From the NCBI GenBank assembly GCA_948567375.1, contig OX419759.1, positions 18,692,744 through 18,756,743 of the forward strand: DNA of 64,000 nt. Direction: 5' to 3'. The notes beneath the pieces were generated by a model. It was not told where the DNA came from, did no database searches, and saw nothing but the letters and a program-made list of their open reading frames with translations. Positions within the stretch are counted from its first letter, which is position 1. Every line of letters begins with the position of its first letter. The stretch comes from Lunularia cruciata (lineage: Eukaryota > Streptophyta > Marchantiopsida > Lunulariales > Lunulariaceae). A program made the position numbers and the translations under genes. Shown piece after piece: positions 45,101 to 57,190 of this stretch.

Positions 45101-48100
45101 GGATCCTTTGGGAGAAGGTAAGTTTTTGTCTGTCATGAGTCACTAAGGAACAAGCTAAATTAGGAAGTTTGTTACGCCTGAATGGTATTTCTTGAGTACT
45201 GAACATGTCTCCATTATTGCAGAAGATGGCTGTGCACCGGAGCAGAAGTACATGGTGGACATTCTTGTAAACAGTGTCCCTAAGGAAGATGGTACTCGAC
45301 ATAAAACTGTACAACCAGTTGCCCTGGATTTACCAGGAGAGCCGGTTGTCACTGCTGTCCCTCTCCATCAGGTATTCATGTCTTTTCACCTATGTCCATG
45401 GTCCATCAGCTTATTTTTTTTTCTGAATGTGAGTCTGATGTATGGGGTTGCTCTGTCACCAGGTAGAAAGCCTAAGTGCTCTTCGAATATACATTCCGAA
45501 AGATCTTCGGCCCATTGAAGCTCGAGAACGGTGCAAGAAAACTGTTATGGAGGTTTTAAGACGCTTTCCTGATGGAGTTCAGTTATTGGACCCAGAAGAT
45601 GATATGCAGGTAATGGTCACTCTGTAAATCTATCGATATTATTAGTTGCATCACACAAAGAATCAAATCATTTCATCTTACAAGCGGCTGCATTACTTGG
45701 TTTGACACACTCCAGGCTCGTAGCCAGCACATGAATACGAGCTTAGTTCAGCACAACTATCTACAGATGGACAGTGGATTGGGGTTCAGGGTTTGCCTTG
45801 GCACTCATGAGCAAAAGAATCGGAACTCCAGACGGGAGACACTGGCATTGCATCCGGCTATCTTGGCACCCCGCAGGGCACTGACACACATTGGAGTGTT
45901 ATCGTGCAGACTTACTATGAAAAGACTGCTTCTTCCTAATTCTGCTTTGTAGTGCTGACGGACTCATGCTGACATAGAGCACACTGGGATTCATCCCAGT
46001 TCTCACACACTCACCCCGTGTGTCTCATAATATTTGAGACTCGGGAACTTAATGTCCTATCCACTAACATCTTCTGCCCACCTTCTGCTTCCCTTACTTG
46101 TTTAGCGTTCCAGGACTCAAGTGTCCATGGCGGTTGTTGTGATATACCACAGACTCCTGCCACCCTGGAAAAAGTTCTTGTTCAAAGTTTTGATTTCACC
46201 ACCCAGATATACAAAGATCCACCTCCAGGATCTCAAAACAAGGCTGTCTACTCTCATCAGATCTATTTTCCATTATAGGTTCCCTCTGAATAGGGAAACT
46301 GTGTTGCTTGTCAAGACCTCTACACTTGACTTCAAATATAGATGGCTTAAAAGAAGAAACAATATCTCTCAATTGGCAAAACACCTCAAATTCATGGCTG
46401 TTGATGAGGAATTTCTCATCTGTTGGATGCTATTCCTTTTTGATAACCTCTACGTCACTTTCAGGAATCAGCTCTTCTGTCAAGAGATTTGGATTCCTAT
46501 GGGGACACCTTGTGCTGTCTTCGTGGCTAACCTATACTCCTTCACGTATGAACTTGATTTCATATGCAGATTACTGGATGCCAATGATGTTGCCCTGTTG
46601 CACAACCTGTCCCAAGTTTGAAGATATGTTGATGATCTTCTTGTCGTAGGCTTGGGACTTTATCATTTCACGGATTTCATGTATAAGGATGATGCTGCTA
46701 GAGGAGGAGGGATATATCCCAGACTTTCCTGTGAGCTAGTTCGAACTCATTTTGGCACTCACTGTGATTATCTCAACGGTCGCATTACCCAGGACGACTT
46801 CAATATCTTTGTCTCTATCTATGATAAGAAAGAGCTGCCTCACTTTGTTCACATCAAGGCAATCTCGCTCCCTCATGTTCTATCCAGCATTTCCTCTAAA
46901 TGTAAATTAGGAATTATAAAATCGGAGTGTGTTAGATATAGATGGATATGTAATTCCAAAAAGTCATACCTTTCAGCTTGTAGGAAATTTATAAATAGCT
47001 TTGTCTCCGAAAATTACTGGCCTCACATGATCCAGAAAAAATTTTGCTGTCTTACAAATGGAAAAGATATCCATGGTTATCATGGGCTTAGTATCTATAG
47101 AGATTTAAGAACATCCTTTCTTTCTGCCAGGCAGGGAGCTCACATTCGAGCCCACTAGTAGTTTTTCCCATAGGGTTGTATACCATATGGTTATACAGGA
47201 GTCCTACTTGACTCCTGAACTTATATATAACCGTCTACCACTATTTTGATTTTTCTGCCATATGGATTTTAATTGGTTTGTTTCTGGACATGTTTGGCCT
47301 TTGCTTATGGACACGTGGGCCTACCTTGTCCCTCACTTAATCCAGGGCAGATTTTGCCTCCTTTCTATGCCCTTTTGCGTTGCCCCAATTCTTTTCAGGT
47401 TTTTCCTTGCTTCTCTGTTCTTTCCTTCTTGCACTTCGCCTTTGTTCTTCCTGTTTCAGTTCACTTGTCCCTTCCCGTGCAGCGTTGATATTTCTTGCTC
47501 CCCACTCGTAGAAGTAACAACCTCTGCTTGATTATTTCTTATTGCCTCGTCCGATTTTCTCTCTACTAATGGATGTTTGTGATTTCAGGGATTCATCAGG
47601 TATGTCCCGATTCCTCCACTCCTCTTACTCATGTTGATTCATTTCTTTCTTGCCTGATCTTCATCATGTTGCTGAGACTCCTGCGTTTATTTATGTGCCT
47701 GCACTTCTGCTTGCTCTTCTTTCCACACTTCCACTTCTGTTCTTCAGTTTTTCAACATTCCCACTACTTATGAGCGGCACTTTAGGGGAGCAACCGAGTT
47801 TGCCTTGGCACTCATGACTTTTCAAGCAGAAACTCGGTATGTGGGGTACTGACAATTGCTCAGCTACTTCGGCACTGCGTGAGGCACTGATGAAGTAGCA
47901 GGTGTTTTCGTGGAGGTTTACTATGGTTGCCTTCTGCTTCCCTTTGCTGTTTAGCATCTCAGGACTCAAGCGTCCATAACGCTTGTTGTGATATACTTTA
48001 TATGCTGTCCTCTTACACCCCGCTCTCGTTGCTCTCGTTACCCTGTTACACTTCGACCCGTTTCTGCAGCCACACCATCTGATAACTCTTGTATTGTTCC

Positions 48101-51100
48101 ACTCCTCCATTCCCCAGCTAATTCACTCCCTAGTATTTTTCCTTCGCTCTTTGACTGCTTCCTGGTTCGACCTCTCACGTCTACAGTGTTCCTACCTGAC
48201 TCCAGCCCACGTTCTTAATCTTTATTGTTCACGCACTGTTACTGGCTGGCTCTTACATAACGTTTCCTATTTCTCGCAGTCGTTTGCATAGATGCTCTCG
48301 ATTTCATGTTTTTTACTAGTCCATTGGCCATCTGTTATTCTCAATTTGTTTCAATTATGCCTTTGCTGCTGGTTACATTAGATGCATTCTACATTAGCGA
48401 TTTAACACTATAGCATTGTGAATCATGTACATATTGCGTATCGATCATTTGCATTTCATGAGTTCTGGATAACCCGTTCCCAGAACGGCTTCTGCTCTCA
48501 TATACCTATATAGATCCTGTCCTCTTCAACTTCGCTCTTGTTACACTGTTACACATCGATATGTCTCTGCAGAAACACCATCCACTACGCTCCCGCATTT
48601 TTCCACTCCTCCCTTCCCCAGCTAATTTCCTCACTATTATTTTTCCCTCGCTCTTTGCCTGCTTCATGGTTCATTCCTGACTTTCGACCTCCAGTGTCTT
48701 CAGTGTTCTTACCTGACTCCAGGCTACAGTTTAATTTTCATCGTCCATGCACTGCTTACTGGTGGTCAATTTCACAATGTTTTATATTTCTCGAATTCAT
48801 TGGAATAGCTGTTATTGATTTCAAGTTGTTTACTAGTCCTTTAGATATATGTTATTCTTGATTTGTTGCAATTATGTCTTTGCTTCAGGTTACATTCGAT
48901 GCATTCTACTTTATGGATTTATCACTGCATTGTGCAAAAAGTACGTCTTGGTTACCCGATCATATGCATTTACTGAGTTCTGGATCACCCTTTCCTAGAA
49001 AGGCTTCTGCTCTTAACTACCTATATCCACTAACATCTTCATGTCCATCATAACATCTTCCTTTTGTCCTCACGTCATGCTTCTCTCTCAAGGTTACATT
49101 TGCTCACACTCGCAATGAAGTACAGGTACCGATGCATCATGAACATCATGCTATACTTGCAGGCAGATTTCCGGACGCATACCTCTCTATGTAATTGATA
49201 GTTATGACGATCTTTACTAGGTTACCACCATGTGTCAGGGTCAGAGTTAGTCTGGTCCGACGTGGGTGTTTGGGTTGTTTACAATGGGTTCTGTATTCCA
49301 TTCTCAAATATGGACAGTGGATATAGGAGATAAGGTAGCACTAGAATGATACATTCTAGTGCCGTACTGCCTGCCCAAGTTATATTCCCAGATTAAGCTT
49401 TTGTGACATTCTCCCCACTTGCCCACTAATAGTCATCGAGTCTGATTGATTTTGGCTACCTAAGGAATGCTCTCTCTCTCTTACTAACTTCATTCACCTA
49501 CAGTGCCTCGTCTGCTACCCGAATCACTACTCTCTATCTGCAGTTTTTTTTTCTCTATTGCTGGCTACTTATCACATTCTTTTAGCATACTAACTGTCGT
49601 TTTCTTCCTTTTCTGCTTGTCAATCAAGTCTTATAAAGAACCTATAGGTCAATATGAAAGGTATGTTCCGACCCTACAGGTGATACAGAGGTAAGATACT
49701 TACTCTTACCCTTCCAGCTTCCCGACCGACTGCTGGTTTTTCCTCTGCTGTTTCCTGGGTTCTAAACACCAGATAATGAATGTTTTCTGCTTGTCTTGTC
49801 AACAGAAGGCTACAGCTAATACTGGCCTCCCTAACCCCACATCTTTTCGATTGTTTGTTTGAGCACCACTTTTAGGAAGAATCGAGTTTGCCTTGGCACT
49901 CATGGGCAAAAGAACAGAAGCACGGGACGGAAGATACTGGCATTGCATCCAGCTATCTTGACACCCCGCAGGGCACTACGAAGTCGTGGGTGTTTTCATG
50001 CAGACTTCCTATGAAGAGACTGCTCCTTTTGTGTTTTGTAGTGTTGACAGACTCGTGCTGACATAAAGCATGCAGGGTTAATCCCAGTCCTCGTACACTC
50101 GCTCAGGGGACGTCTCATAATTTCTGGGACTAAGGCAATTCATGTCCTATGCACTAACATTTTCATGCAGTCACTAGGTCATGCTTCGCTCTCAAGGTTA
50201 CACTTGCTCACATTCATTATGTACTGCAGGTGTCGATGCATCACAAACATCATGCTAACCCCTGCATGCAGACGTAGGCATGCTTACCTCTGTATTTACT
50301 TGATAGTTATCGCGATCTTTACTGGGCTACCATCATATGTAGTCGTCTGAGTCAGTCCTGTCAGAGTATGGAACCAGGTTGTTTACAAAGGGTTTTGTAT
50401 TCCATTAGACAATATGGACATTGCAGATACAGCAGTTGATTTGATCTTATGCAAATTGTTTTCAACGCGAAATGGAAACGGCCATCTTTTAAGTTGATGC
50501 CTATAGCTGATTGAGTATGCCTATGAGCTATTATGTTGATTATGCTATTATATTATGGCATGGTCTCTGCAGGTGGATAACAAAGCGTACAAGAAAGCAG
50601 TGAGGCGATTAGAAGCAGTGGAGAAGATGATTGCCGATCATCCTGTTTCCTCATCCCCGTCCATCAGTGCACGACTGAAGATGCTTCAGAAGAAAAACAA
50701 ATTGACAGCATCTATTCGTGTGGCACGCTCAGAGGTCCGAGCTGCATCAACCCTCGTGTTCAAAGACGAATTGAAGTCTCGCAGGCGTGTCCTTAGGCGC
50801 CTTGGGTAAGCCAGACTCTGACAACGGAGTATGATGGGTCACATGTAAGCTGTGTAGTTCTCGTATTCCCTGTTTGAACACACCGAGAATAGTTTCGCAG
50901 AGGTTTGCCAATTGATAACCGCGTCAAGCTAAGATTTTGTCATTGCTATCTGAACCCAAGTCGAGCTGACGGTTTAGTGCCTGAATGTTTAGTTTCTGGT
51001 GGGATTCATTCGTACGTGTGTTCAGGTATGCTACTGTAGACGGAGTCGTGGAGCTGAAGGGTAGGGTGGCATGTGAAATCAGCAGTGCCGATGAAATTGT

Positions 51101-51772
51101 TCTTACAGAACTTATTTTTGGGGGGACATTCAAAGAACTTACACCGGAGCTTCTTGTTGCTTTACTGTCTTGCTTTGTTTGGCAAGAGAAGAGTAAAACT
51201 TCACCCAAACTCCGTGAGGATCTAGCTGCTCCCTACTCTCAATTACGAGATGTCGCTCGAAGGGTGGGCAAAGCCCAACTTGACGCGAAGGTATGTTGTC
51301 TGGGGGCCTAGTTTAAACTCGATTCAATGTATCTTAGAAGGGAACTAGTAAGCCCGGAAGGTATGCGTAGACGTTAGCAACATGGAGTTGAGCAATGTGT
51401 CGCTTACAGGGGAATTCACAGTTGCACTCGGAAATATGACGAGCTTACTTGAGGAGCTTGCAAGTGACATATTTCTTGTTCTTCTAAACTCAGATGTCAA
51501 TTGATGTGGAACAATACGTGAGCTCACTTCGCCCAGATATCATGGAAGTGGCATATGCATGGGCCAATGGAGCCAAGTTCTCGGAGGTCATGAAGATGAC
51601 GGACGTCTTCGAAGGAAGTCTAATTAGAGCGTTCAAAAGACTCGAAGAGGTTCTGCAGCAGCTCATCACGGCCTCCAGATCCATCGGAGCAACAGAGCTG
51701 GAAACGAAATTTGAAGAAGCAGTTGTTAAGATAAAGAGGGATATTGTGTTCGCTGCATCCCTTTACCTTTAA
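39109..51772 (+). CDS. MTR4: DExH-box RNA helicase MTR4 (exosome cofactor), 14 exons
   Basis: Nuclear Ski2-like helicase that unwinds RNA for 3'-5' decay by the exosome. Exons: 39109-39420, 39792-39992, 40091-40309, 40452-40787, 41210-41314, 41513-41623, 42150-42400, 42702-42825, 44817-45117, 45223-45371, 45463-45609, 50573-50805, 51026-51290, 51494-51772. All introns are GT-AG and phases agree; the product is 1,010 residues, near the usual ~990. Walker A AHTSAGKT is at 107-114, DEVH 198-201, SAT 229-231, and [10 protein letters not shown] 470-479. A KOW/arch region is around 560-700 and a DSHCT-type end closes with FAASLYL. The frame extends two codons upstream to a GTG; ATG at 39109 gives [11 protein letters not shown]. 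Motifs such as VRKFDGDKF and [17 protein letters not shown] fit MTR4 better than its paralogue HEN2. Introns 8 and 11 are swollen by repeats. No frame damage seen. Confidence 0.95.
42980..44800 (+). repeat. Intronic repeat module, copy in intron 8
   Basis: It aligns with 47220-49020 through shared blocks such as CTACCACTATTTT, GACACGTGGGCC, CCTTGCTTCTCTGTTCTTTC, GGATGTTTGTGATTTCAGGG and GAGTTTGCCTTGGCACTCAT. The same TTTGCCTTGGCACTCATG sequence also starts repeats at 45791 and 49886, next to the Penelope-like reverse transcriptase. I infer it is the non-coding part of that element. Confidence 0.7.
43757..44790 (+). repeat. Two tandem ~511-bp units (intron 8)
   Basis: TGTCCTCTTT recurs at 43761 and 44272. 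Each unit continues through TTACACTT, CCCCAGCTAATTCCCTCCCT, TTCATGCACTGCTTACTGG, GCCTTTGCTTCAGGTTACAT and ATGGATTTATCACT in the same order. An equivalent pair lies in intron 11 at about 48006 and 48519. Confidence 0.8.
45791..46072 (+). repeat. Repeat A, upstream copy
   Basis: From GTTTGCCTTGGCACTCATGA to ACTAACAT; it pairs with 49886-50166 at roughly 80% identity by eye, in the same orientation, on either side of the reverse transcriptase. Confidence 0.8.
46121..47158 (+). pseudogene. Penelope-like element reverse transcriptase, one in-frame stop
   Basis: One frame of about 345 codons, broken only by TGA at 46619-46621. It reads [17 protein letters not shown], then [17 protein letters not shown], the GIPMGTxCAPxxADL motif typical of Penelope-like reverse transcriptases. 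Directly after the stop is [10 protein letters not shown] with both catalytic Asp codons present. Then follow [24 protein letters not shown] and the LPHVLSSIS and [14 protein letters not shown] segments, which match the IYDKR, P-x-x-SN and I-x-SQ-x-R-x-x-R order of the family. No GIY-YIG endonuclease was recognised. It lies in sense orientation in MTR4 intron 11. The family call rests on motif order only. Confidence 0.75.
47220..49020 (+). repeat. Intronic repeat module, copy in intron 11
   Basis: Partner of 42980-44800. It begins within about 60 bases of the reverse-transcriptase frame and includes two tandem ~513-bp units (TGTCCTCTT at 48006 and at 48519). The block CTTCTGCTTCCC, then GTTTAGC, then CAGGACTCAAG and GTTGTGATATAC (about 47935-48000) also occurs just upstream of the reverse transcriptase at 46078-46150, so the coding part is bracketed by the same sequence. 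Confidence 0.75.
49060..49330 (+). repeat. ~270-bp direct repeat, copy 1 (intron 11)
   Basis: Shared order of CGTCATGCTTC, TCTCAAGGTTACA, CGATGCATCA, AACATCATGCTA, TTGATAGTTAT and GGGTTGTTTACAA; copy 2 is at 50170-50420. Confidence 0.75.
49886..50166 (+). repeat. Repeat A', downstream copy
   Basis: Partner of 45791-46072; same order of TTTGCCTTGGCACTCATG, GGCATTGCATCC, CACCCCGCAGGGCACT and GTCTCATAAT blocks. Confidence 0.8.
50170..50420 (+). repeat. ~270-bp direct repeat, copy 2 (intron 11)
   Basis: Partner of 49060-49330, immediately after repeat A' and about 150 bases before exon 12. Confidence 0.75.
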
Positions 51773-51934
51773 GTGGAGTCATAAGAGCTTGCACTTCTCG
51801 TTCTATTTGATTCTTGCAATGACGCTCATTACGGGTTAGCTAGAACGGATACGTGAGGAAGGCTTTGTGTCGCTGGATTCGAGCCTTGAGTCGTCCAGAG
51901 TAGAGCAAGAGTTGGTTGCATAAATTCTGGAATC

Positions 51935-51997
51935 GTTTAACGTTAGACCATAGAGCAGTCCTTCCAGCATTTTCCTGTCTGTGGTCTAACGTTAAAC
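51935..51997 (+). other. Strong hairpin downstream of MTR4
   Basis: GTTTAACGTTAGACCA (51935-51950) is exactly the reverse complement of 51982-51997. Pairing extends inward with one bulge and one mismatch, giving a stem of about 24 pairs and a loop near 16 bases. It starts 163 bases after the MTR4 stop, so it may lie in the 3' UTR. It could equally be a small foldback element. Confidence 0.7.
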
Positions 51998-54900
51998 ATG
52001 TTCCCTTACCTAGTTACGTAAGGTAACTAATGCCTAATTTTGATCCAAAAGTTAATATTATGGTCTTGAGGCAAAGTCGAGGTTTCAGAAGTTCACATGA
52101 GAACATAAAGAAGCTCGTGGAAATTATTGCTCTTGGCCCTCCCTGTCTTCATATCCCACCTTGTTTCCTGTCAAGATGTTAAGCTCATCACCGATCTCTT
52201 TATCGATTGGCTTACTAGGTCATTGCTAGATTTGGGTAACTATTGTGTGATTCATTTCAATCTGGGAAGTCTTTTCTCACGATGAGCGCATATGGGCGCT
52301 GGAAAAGATTACCTCTTGATTTTTCCAACCCGTTTCCTTCAAATAGTGGGTTTTACTGCATTCTCAAACCTGCGCACAAGATCGTCATTCATTATCTCAT
52401 TCAAGGTCCATAACCATAAGCGTTGCAACAGTTGCGTCTGGTTCTTGAAACGCAGAATGTAGCAAGGGACGTAAATGTCATCAGTTGTTCCACCACCTGC
52501 AAGTTAAAAGAATTTCGAGTCGTAGGCATAGTACAAGCATCCTTAAAACGATTCACAACTGGACTGGCACTTAAGCCAACGCTTCATTCAACCCTCCAAC
52601 CCACGGTCAGTACTGCGGTATCAAAGGTAATGAACTCGTGACGAAGTTGTCACTAACACGACAAGATACGATCCACGAACTTTTACGTGGAAGGTACACA
52701 ACGTAAAACATATTTAAGGGTTCGTCAGACACGATGCCTGCGGGTCACATGCGGGTTTGTGACATAAGGGTCGAGTTATGCGTTCAGATCGCTAGGTCAC
52801 GAAAACTGTGAGGAGCATGCAGAGTTTTCATTCTGCATGGTGATGAGGCAGTATGAGAACTCTAGATGCTACTCGCAAAACATTCGCAAAGCATACCTTC
52901 AACACTTCAAGAAAATGAGTGAGGAAAAGTACATAAAGTTTGCAGATCCTCACCCAAGCAACATATAATAATAAGCGAAAGTACTCGTATGATACTCTGT
53001 GACACAATCTCGTGTCAGAAGAATAAGATAAAACTGGTCAAATAAATACTGGACTGTACGACAATCCAAGACAGGTCCCACACTGACAGTTTGATTGGCA
53101 ATATAAAACGACGTAACAGAAGAGGAAGCAACTCTTAGAAATATATAACTACACAACTTTTTGGTTCTTTACTATATATGGTAGTATCTCCAACCGACCA
53201 GGGACTTAGCGTCTTCCGAAAAGGATCCCTGTGGTCCCAAGTAAATCTACAAGGGGCTGCATTAAGAAGTTGTTTGTGTGGAGTTAACACGTTGTATAAC
53301 CAGGATTTTAGCTAACTGTAGACACTTCAGTAAGAAGGTGGAATTTCGACAACCTCCAAATATGTGCCAAAGAAAGTAGGCTAAAGAATGAAGAATATCC
53401 TTACAACGTAGATCGGCGGCGAGGTAAATTGCTTGTAGTTTATTCATCTCGAAAAGGTCATGTTTTACTGTTATAAGTACACTTCCTTTGGCGTGCTGAA
53501 GGGTAAGTACTACCATGTTTCTTGTAAAGAGGTCTGGTACTCTTATATAAAGACGCTGGTCATACCGAGTGTGCCTTATTGAGTGGCGAAACAAACTGTA
53601 AATAGCTTGTTGTAGCAACGAGAAGAAATATACAGACAGGTGATTGCTTTCTTGAGTTTCACATTTCTCTATCAACAATCTCATATAAAGGCATTATAAA
53701 TATGATAATATAGGAGAACATAAAACCATCCTTTAAAAAATGGGTTAAGTTAGGGAACGAGGGCTGACTATATGATGCTCTATACTAAGCGTATTGCTGA
53801 AACATGATAATTTAAAGTTAAGAAAAAATTGATTTAATTACTTATCATACTATGGGACTTACTGAAGAAATTTGACACCCAAAAGGCAATGTAAATTTAG
53901 AGTTCTATAAATTTATCTCAACGTTTAAGTTTGAATCAATTAGATATTTAGAGGATTACTGTCTCCAACAAGTACTATTAGAAGTGAGAGTAATTATGTA
54001 TAAGATAACCGAATGCTCATATAATGGAAGGCGACATGGTTATTCCGAGCATCACATAGCTTTGACATAGTAAATGATAACTGACTAGGAAAAGGGAGTC
54101 AACTAGTATTCATGATGCCAGTTGTGTTGCCGCATATAAGCTACCAAGAATCTTATATTTCCAGTAAAGATATGTCATGCAAGAGGATGTGTTGAGTTAA
54201 TATATTGAATATCATACGATTTTGTAATATTTATCTCAAGATTTTTCACTTATATGTTTTGACTCATCTTGATCATATGTATACAAATTAATTTTCCTTT
54301 ATATGCCTTGAACAAACTAATTCCTTTCAAGGTATAAAATTTCTTACATGTAAATAACGAGAAAGAAAGTCATGGAAGAAAAGTGAATTTCACTTTGATA
54401 TAAAGCATAAACTTTCCAGCTTAAAAACTTCATATTAAAAAGATAACATTAAGATATGTTATAGATTAAAAATATACATTAATCAGTTTATACAAAAGAA
54501 ACTAAGTGAATAAGACCAGTATTATTATTTACTTAAAATTTGGACCATGTGTTATGATTTGATTGCATTGGGATTTCCTTGTAATATATAAAACTATATC
54601 CCCACAAGGAAAACATATATAAAACATCACCTTATTTTTAGAAATTTGAAGGATTGATTATAAGTTATGATTATGAGAAAATGAAAATCTATGTATTTGA
54701 AATCCAACTATACATTATTTTAAATAAAGAGAAATGTGATGAGAAAGAGGGAAATGTACCAAGGATCTTTTGGATTTTCTACTAGTTGTACTTGTTGAAT
54801 GTTTACTTTTTTCTTCCTAGTAAGCAATTACGTACACAAAACTTATGAAAGGTAAATTCTAAAATAGAGGTGACTAGAAGAAAATAGCACCTCTAATATT

Positions 54901-55319
54901 GGTCAGTATCAACTTAATTTATGCAAAAGAAAAGAAAGAAAAGTGAAAATGAAAAAAAGTTTATACAAGGGATGGCAAGAATTTTAAGAAGAAAGTTGAT
55001 GAGAAATCACTAATCCCCATAACCACCAATATAGAAGCTAAATTACCTATTTGAAATACTATTTTGTCCTTGAGAAAAAATCCCTCTACATATATGTTGT
55101 TGATTAATCAGTAAGAAAACTGCAAATCTGTATAGATTCTCCATAAATTAATCTGGAATAATTCAAGATTTTCAGTCAAAAAAGGACTATTTTCATAATT
55201 TTACTTCAATTACTAGTTTTTTTACCCTTAATTTTATACACGAGTATTATAGCCGGTCTATAACCTAGTTAAGTCATATTATTAGATAATATTTGCAAAT
55301 TTCTTCACAAAGTTTTAGT
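51998..55319. other. DNA downstream of MTR4, no recognised gene
   Basis: Mixed composition to about 53700, then very AT-rich. The longest frame is 140 codons at 53262-53684 on the - strand, with no domain recognised and no neighbouring support. The MTR4 poly(A) site should lie early in this stretch but could not be placed. Confidence 0.5.
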
Positions 55320-57190
55320 GTGTTAACCCAATGTGACTAAAAAGTAGTATAACGGTAAGAAATAGGTTGTTCCCTTGAGGATATGGGTTGTAGAGAGTTA
55401 GATTTGAATAGAAATGCCCAACTTATAGTTCTTTATTGATACTTATTTAACTACATGGGTAGGAACTACTCCCAAAAGAGTGTAGTGCCACCTTATGTCA
55501 CAATATGGAAAATGTGAAATTAAGAAGGTCACTTTCACTAAGAATATGTTACAACTATTTGTAACATGTGATTGATTTCCCAAAGGTGATGATCTAGTCA
55601 ACTCAAAAAAGGCTACTTCACTATGAAAACTTCAACTCCAAAGAAAATGTACTACCTTTCATAGAAAGTACAACACAAAAGGCTCTTTGCATTGGTGCAG
55701 TTCTTTGTCTTTGCTTTTGTGGTACTATTCAACACTAGTTTATTTTTGATCCATCTAAACATTGCTTTGATCCTTTAGAACTCTCAAGGATCACACATCT
55801 TGGTCACAAGTACAAGTGATCACACACTCAAATACTAAGGGTTCCTACTACAAAGTTCCTCTCAATCACCCATTGAAGGTATGCATCAATACTCAAAATT
55901 AAGCAAAAGTGATGAAGACCTTTTTGCCCTTTTGCTTTATTCATGTTTTGATGATTGAATGAATTTTTACAGTAAGAAAAAGCCTTAAATATTATTCTCA
56001 CTCAAAAGCCAAATAAATTTAAAGGTTGAGGAAGTCCAAAGATCTTCTTGGCTCATTCTCATTGTACATTAATAATTTTATCTTCTTGTATTATCCTATT
56101 CTACTTACATGTAGGTCAATTAGGTACCTCACACATGTAAGGATAGAGATCAATTATCCTTTTAAGACAACTTGCAATTTTGTATGCTTTGGACTTACTA
56201 TTTCAATGGTCCTACAACTAAGATGAATGTCTACAGCTACAAAGAACTTCTTTGCAAAGGTCTTTTGTCCAAGATACTATTGGAAGAAAACACCTTTGCC
56301 TTTATAGGTCATACTGAGGAGTTCTATGCTCTCCTTGTAATCCACTATTGCTAAGAGTAAGATGCCACAAGATTTGATGAATTTTTTATCTGTATGCTCC
56401 CAAAGCCTAATTGTTAACAATTCTATCTTCTCTTCTTTGTATTCCTTACCCTTAAGACTCTAAAACTTGCAATTTGAGTTTGTGTAACTTGGTCTTGGTT
56501 ATCTTTTCCTTAGTTGCTTCCTCTACTATCTCCACTAATTGGTCCAAAACTTCTTCCATTTGCTTGAGGATCTTTGCCTTCTCCACTATTGAGTTGTTCA
56601 AAGCTTGAACTTCTACAATTACCTCCTCCATTATTTAAGGTTGGTCCATTGCACTCTCCTCCTTCTCCTTCTTCAATTCTATGGCTAGTCTTTCAAGTTG
56701 TATGGTTGCTTCCTTCTTGTTTTAAGACATATGCAACTCTGTAGCAATTATCTTCAGGTTTCTTGCTTCAAGTTCTCCCCAAATTTTGACCACTTCTTTC
56801 TCTTTGGCTTTCAACTATTTTTTGTATCCCATGTTGCATGCGCTTCTTTTTGATCCAAAGGGATTCCAATTTGGATTGGAACATTTGGGATTCTTTCTCT
56901 TGCCTCTTTTGTATTGCTACAAAAATTAGTTTTTCCTTTTCACTTTGAAATTCTCTTATACCAAAAAAATAGAGCAAAACTACATGGGGATGTTGAAGTG
57001 GAGCATCCCCAAAAATTGACATATGTAGCTATCTACCTCCTATACTTCACCTTGAGGTATCTCATTGATTGTCTACAATTGTTGATCAACAAAAGGTTAG
57101 CAATAAAACCTCAGTTGTATCTCACAAGGAATTACATTAAGGTACTCTGCATAGAAAAAAAGGATATCAAAAGGATCCACAATGATCTAA
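55320..57190 (-). repeat. Repeat family C, copy 2
   Basis: Blocks in the same order as copy 1: an end block at 55320-55870 with TACTCCCAAAAGAGTGTA and TACTTCACTATGAAA words (compare 28930-29240), then a - strand Glu/Lys-rich region at about 56450-57022 (84-codon frame 57022-56768, rich in Glu, Lys and Gln, coiled-coil-like). No polymerase seen here. Confidence 0.5.

Larger units (their letters stand above)
45610..50572 (+). other. MTR4 intron 11, ~5 kb, carrying a Penelope-like element and repeats
   Basis: It lies between exon 11 (ends DPEDDMQ) and exon 12 (starts [15 protein letters not shown]), with GT at 45610 and AG at 50571-50572. Contents in order: repeat A (45791-46072), reverse transcriptase (46121-47158), repeat module (47220-49020) with two ~513-bp tandem units, a ~270-bp sequence (49060-49330), repeat A' (49886-50166) and a second copy of the ~270-bp sequence (50170-50420). 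The conserved coding sequence on both sides shows that the gene survived the insertions. Confidence 0.8.

Noticed and set aside
39109-51772. HEN2 instead of MTR4
   Set aside because: Segments such as [39 protein letters not shown] and the VSYPENY N-terminal motif follow the MTR4 pattern as I know it; HEN2 differs at these places.
53262-53684. 140-codon - strand frame downstream of MTR4
   Set aside because: No recognised domain, composition typical of random AT-rich translation, no second exon or start context to support it.
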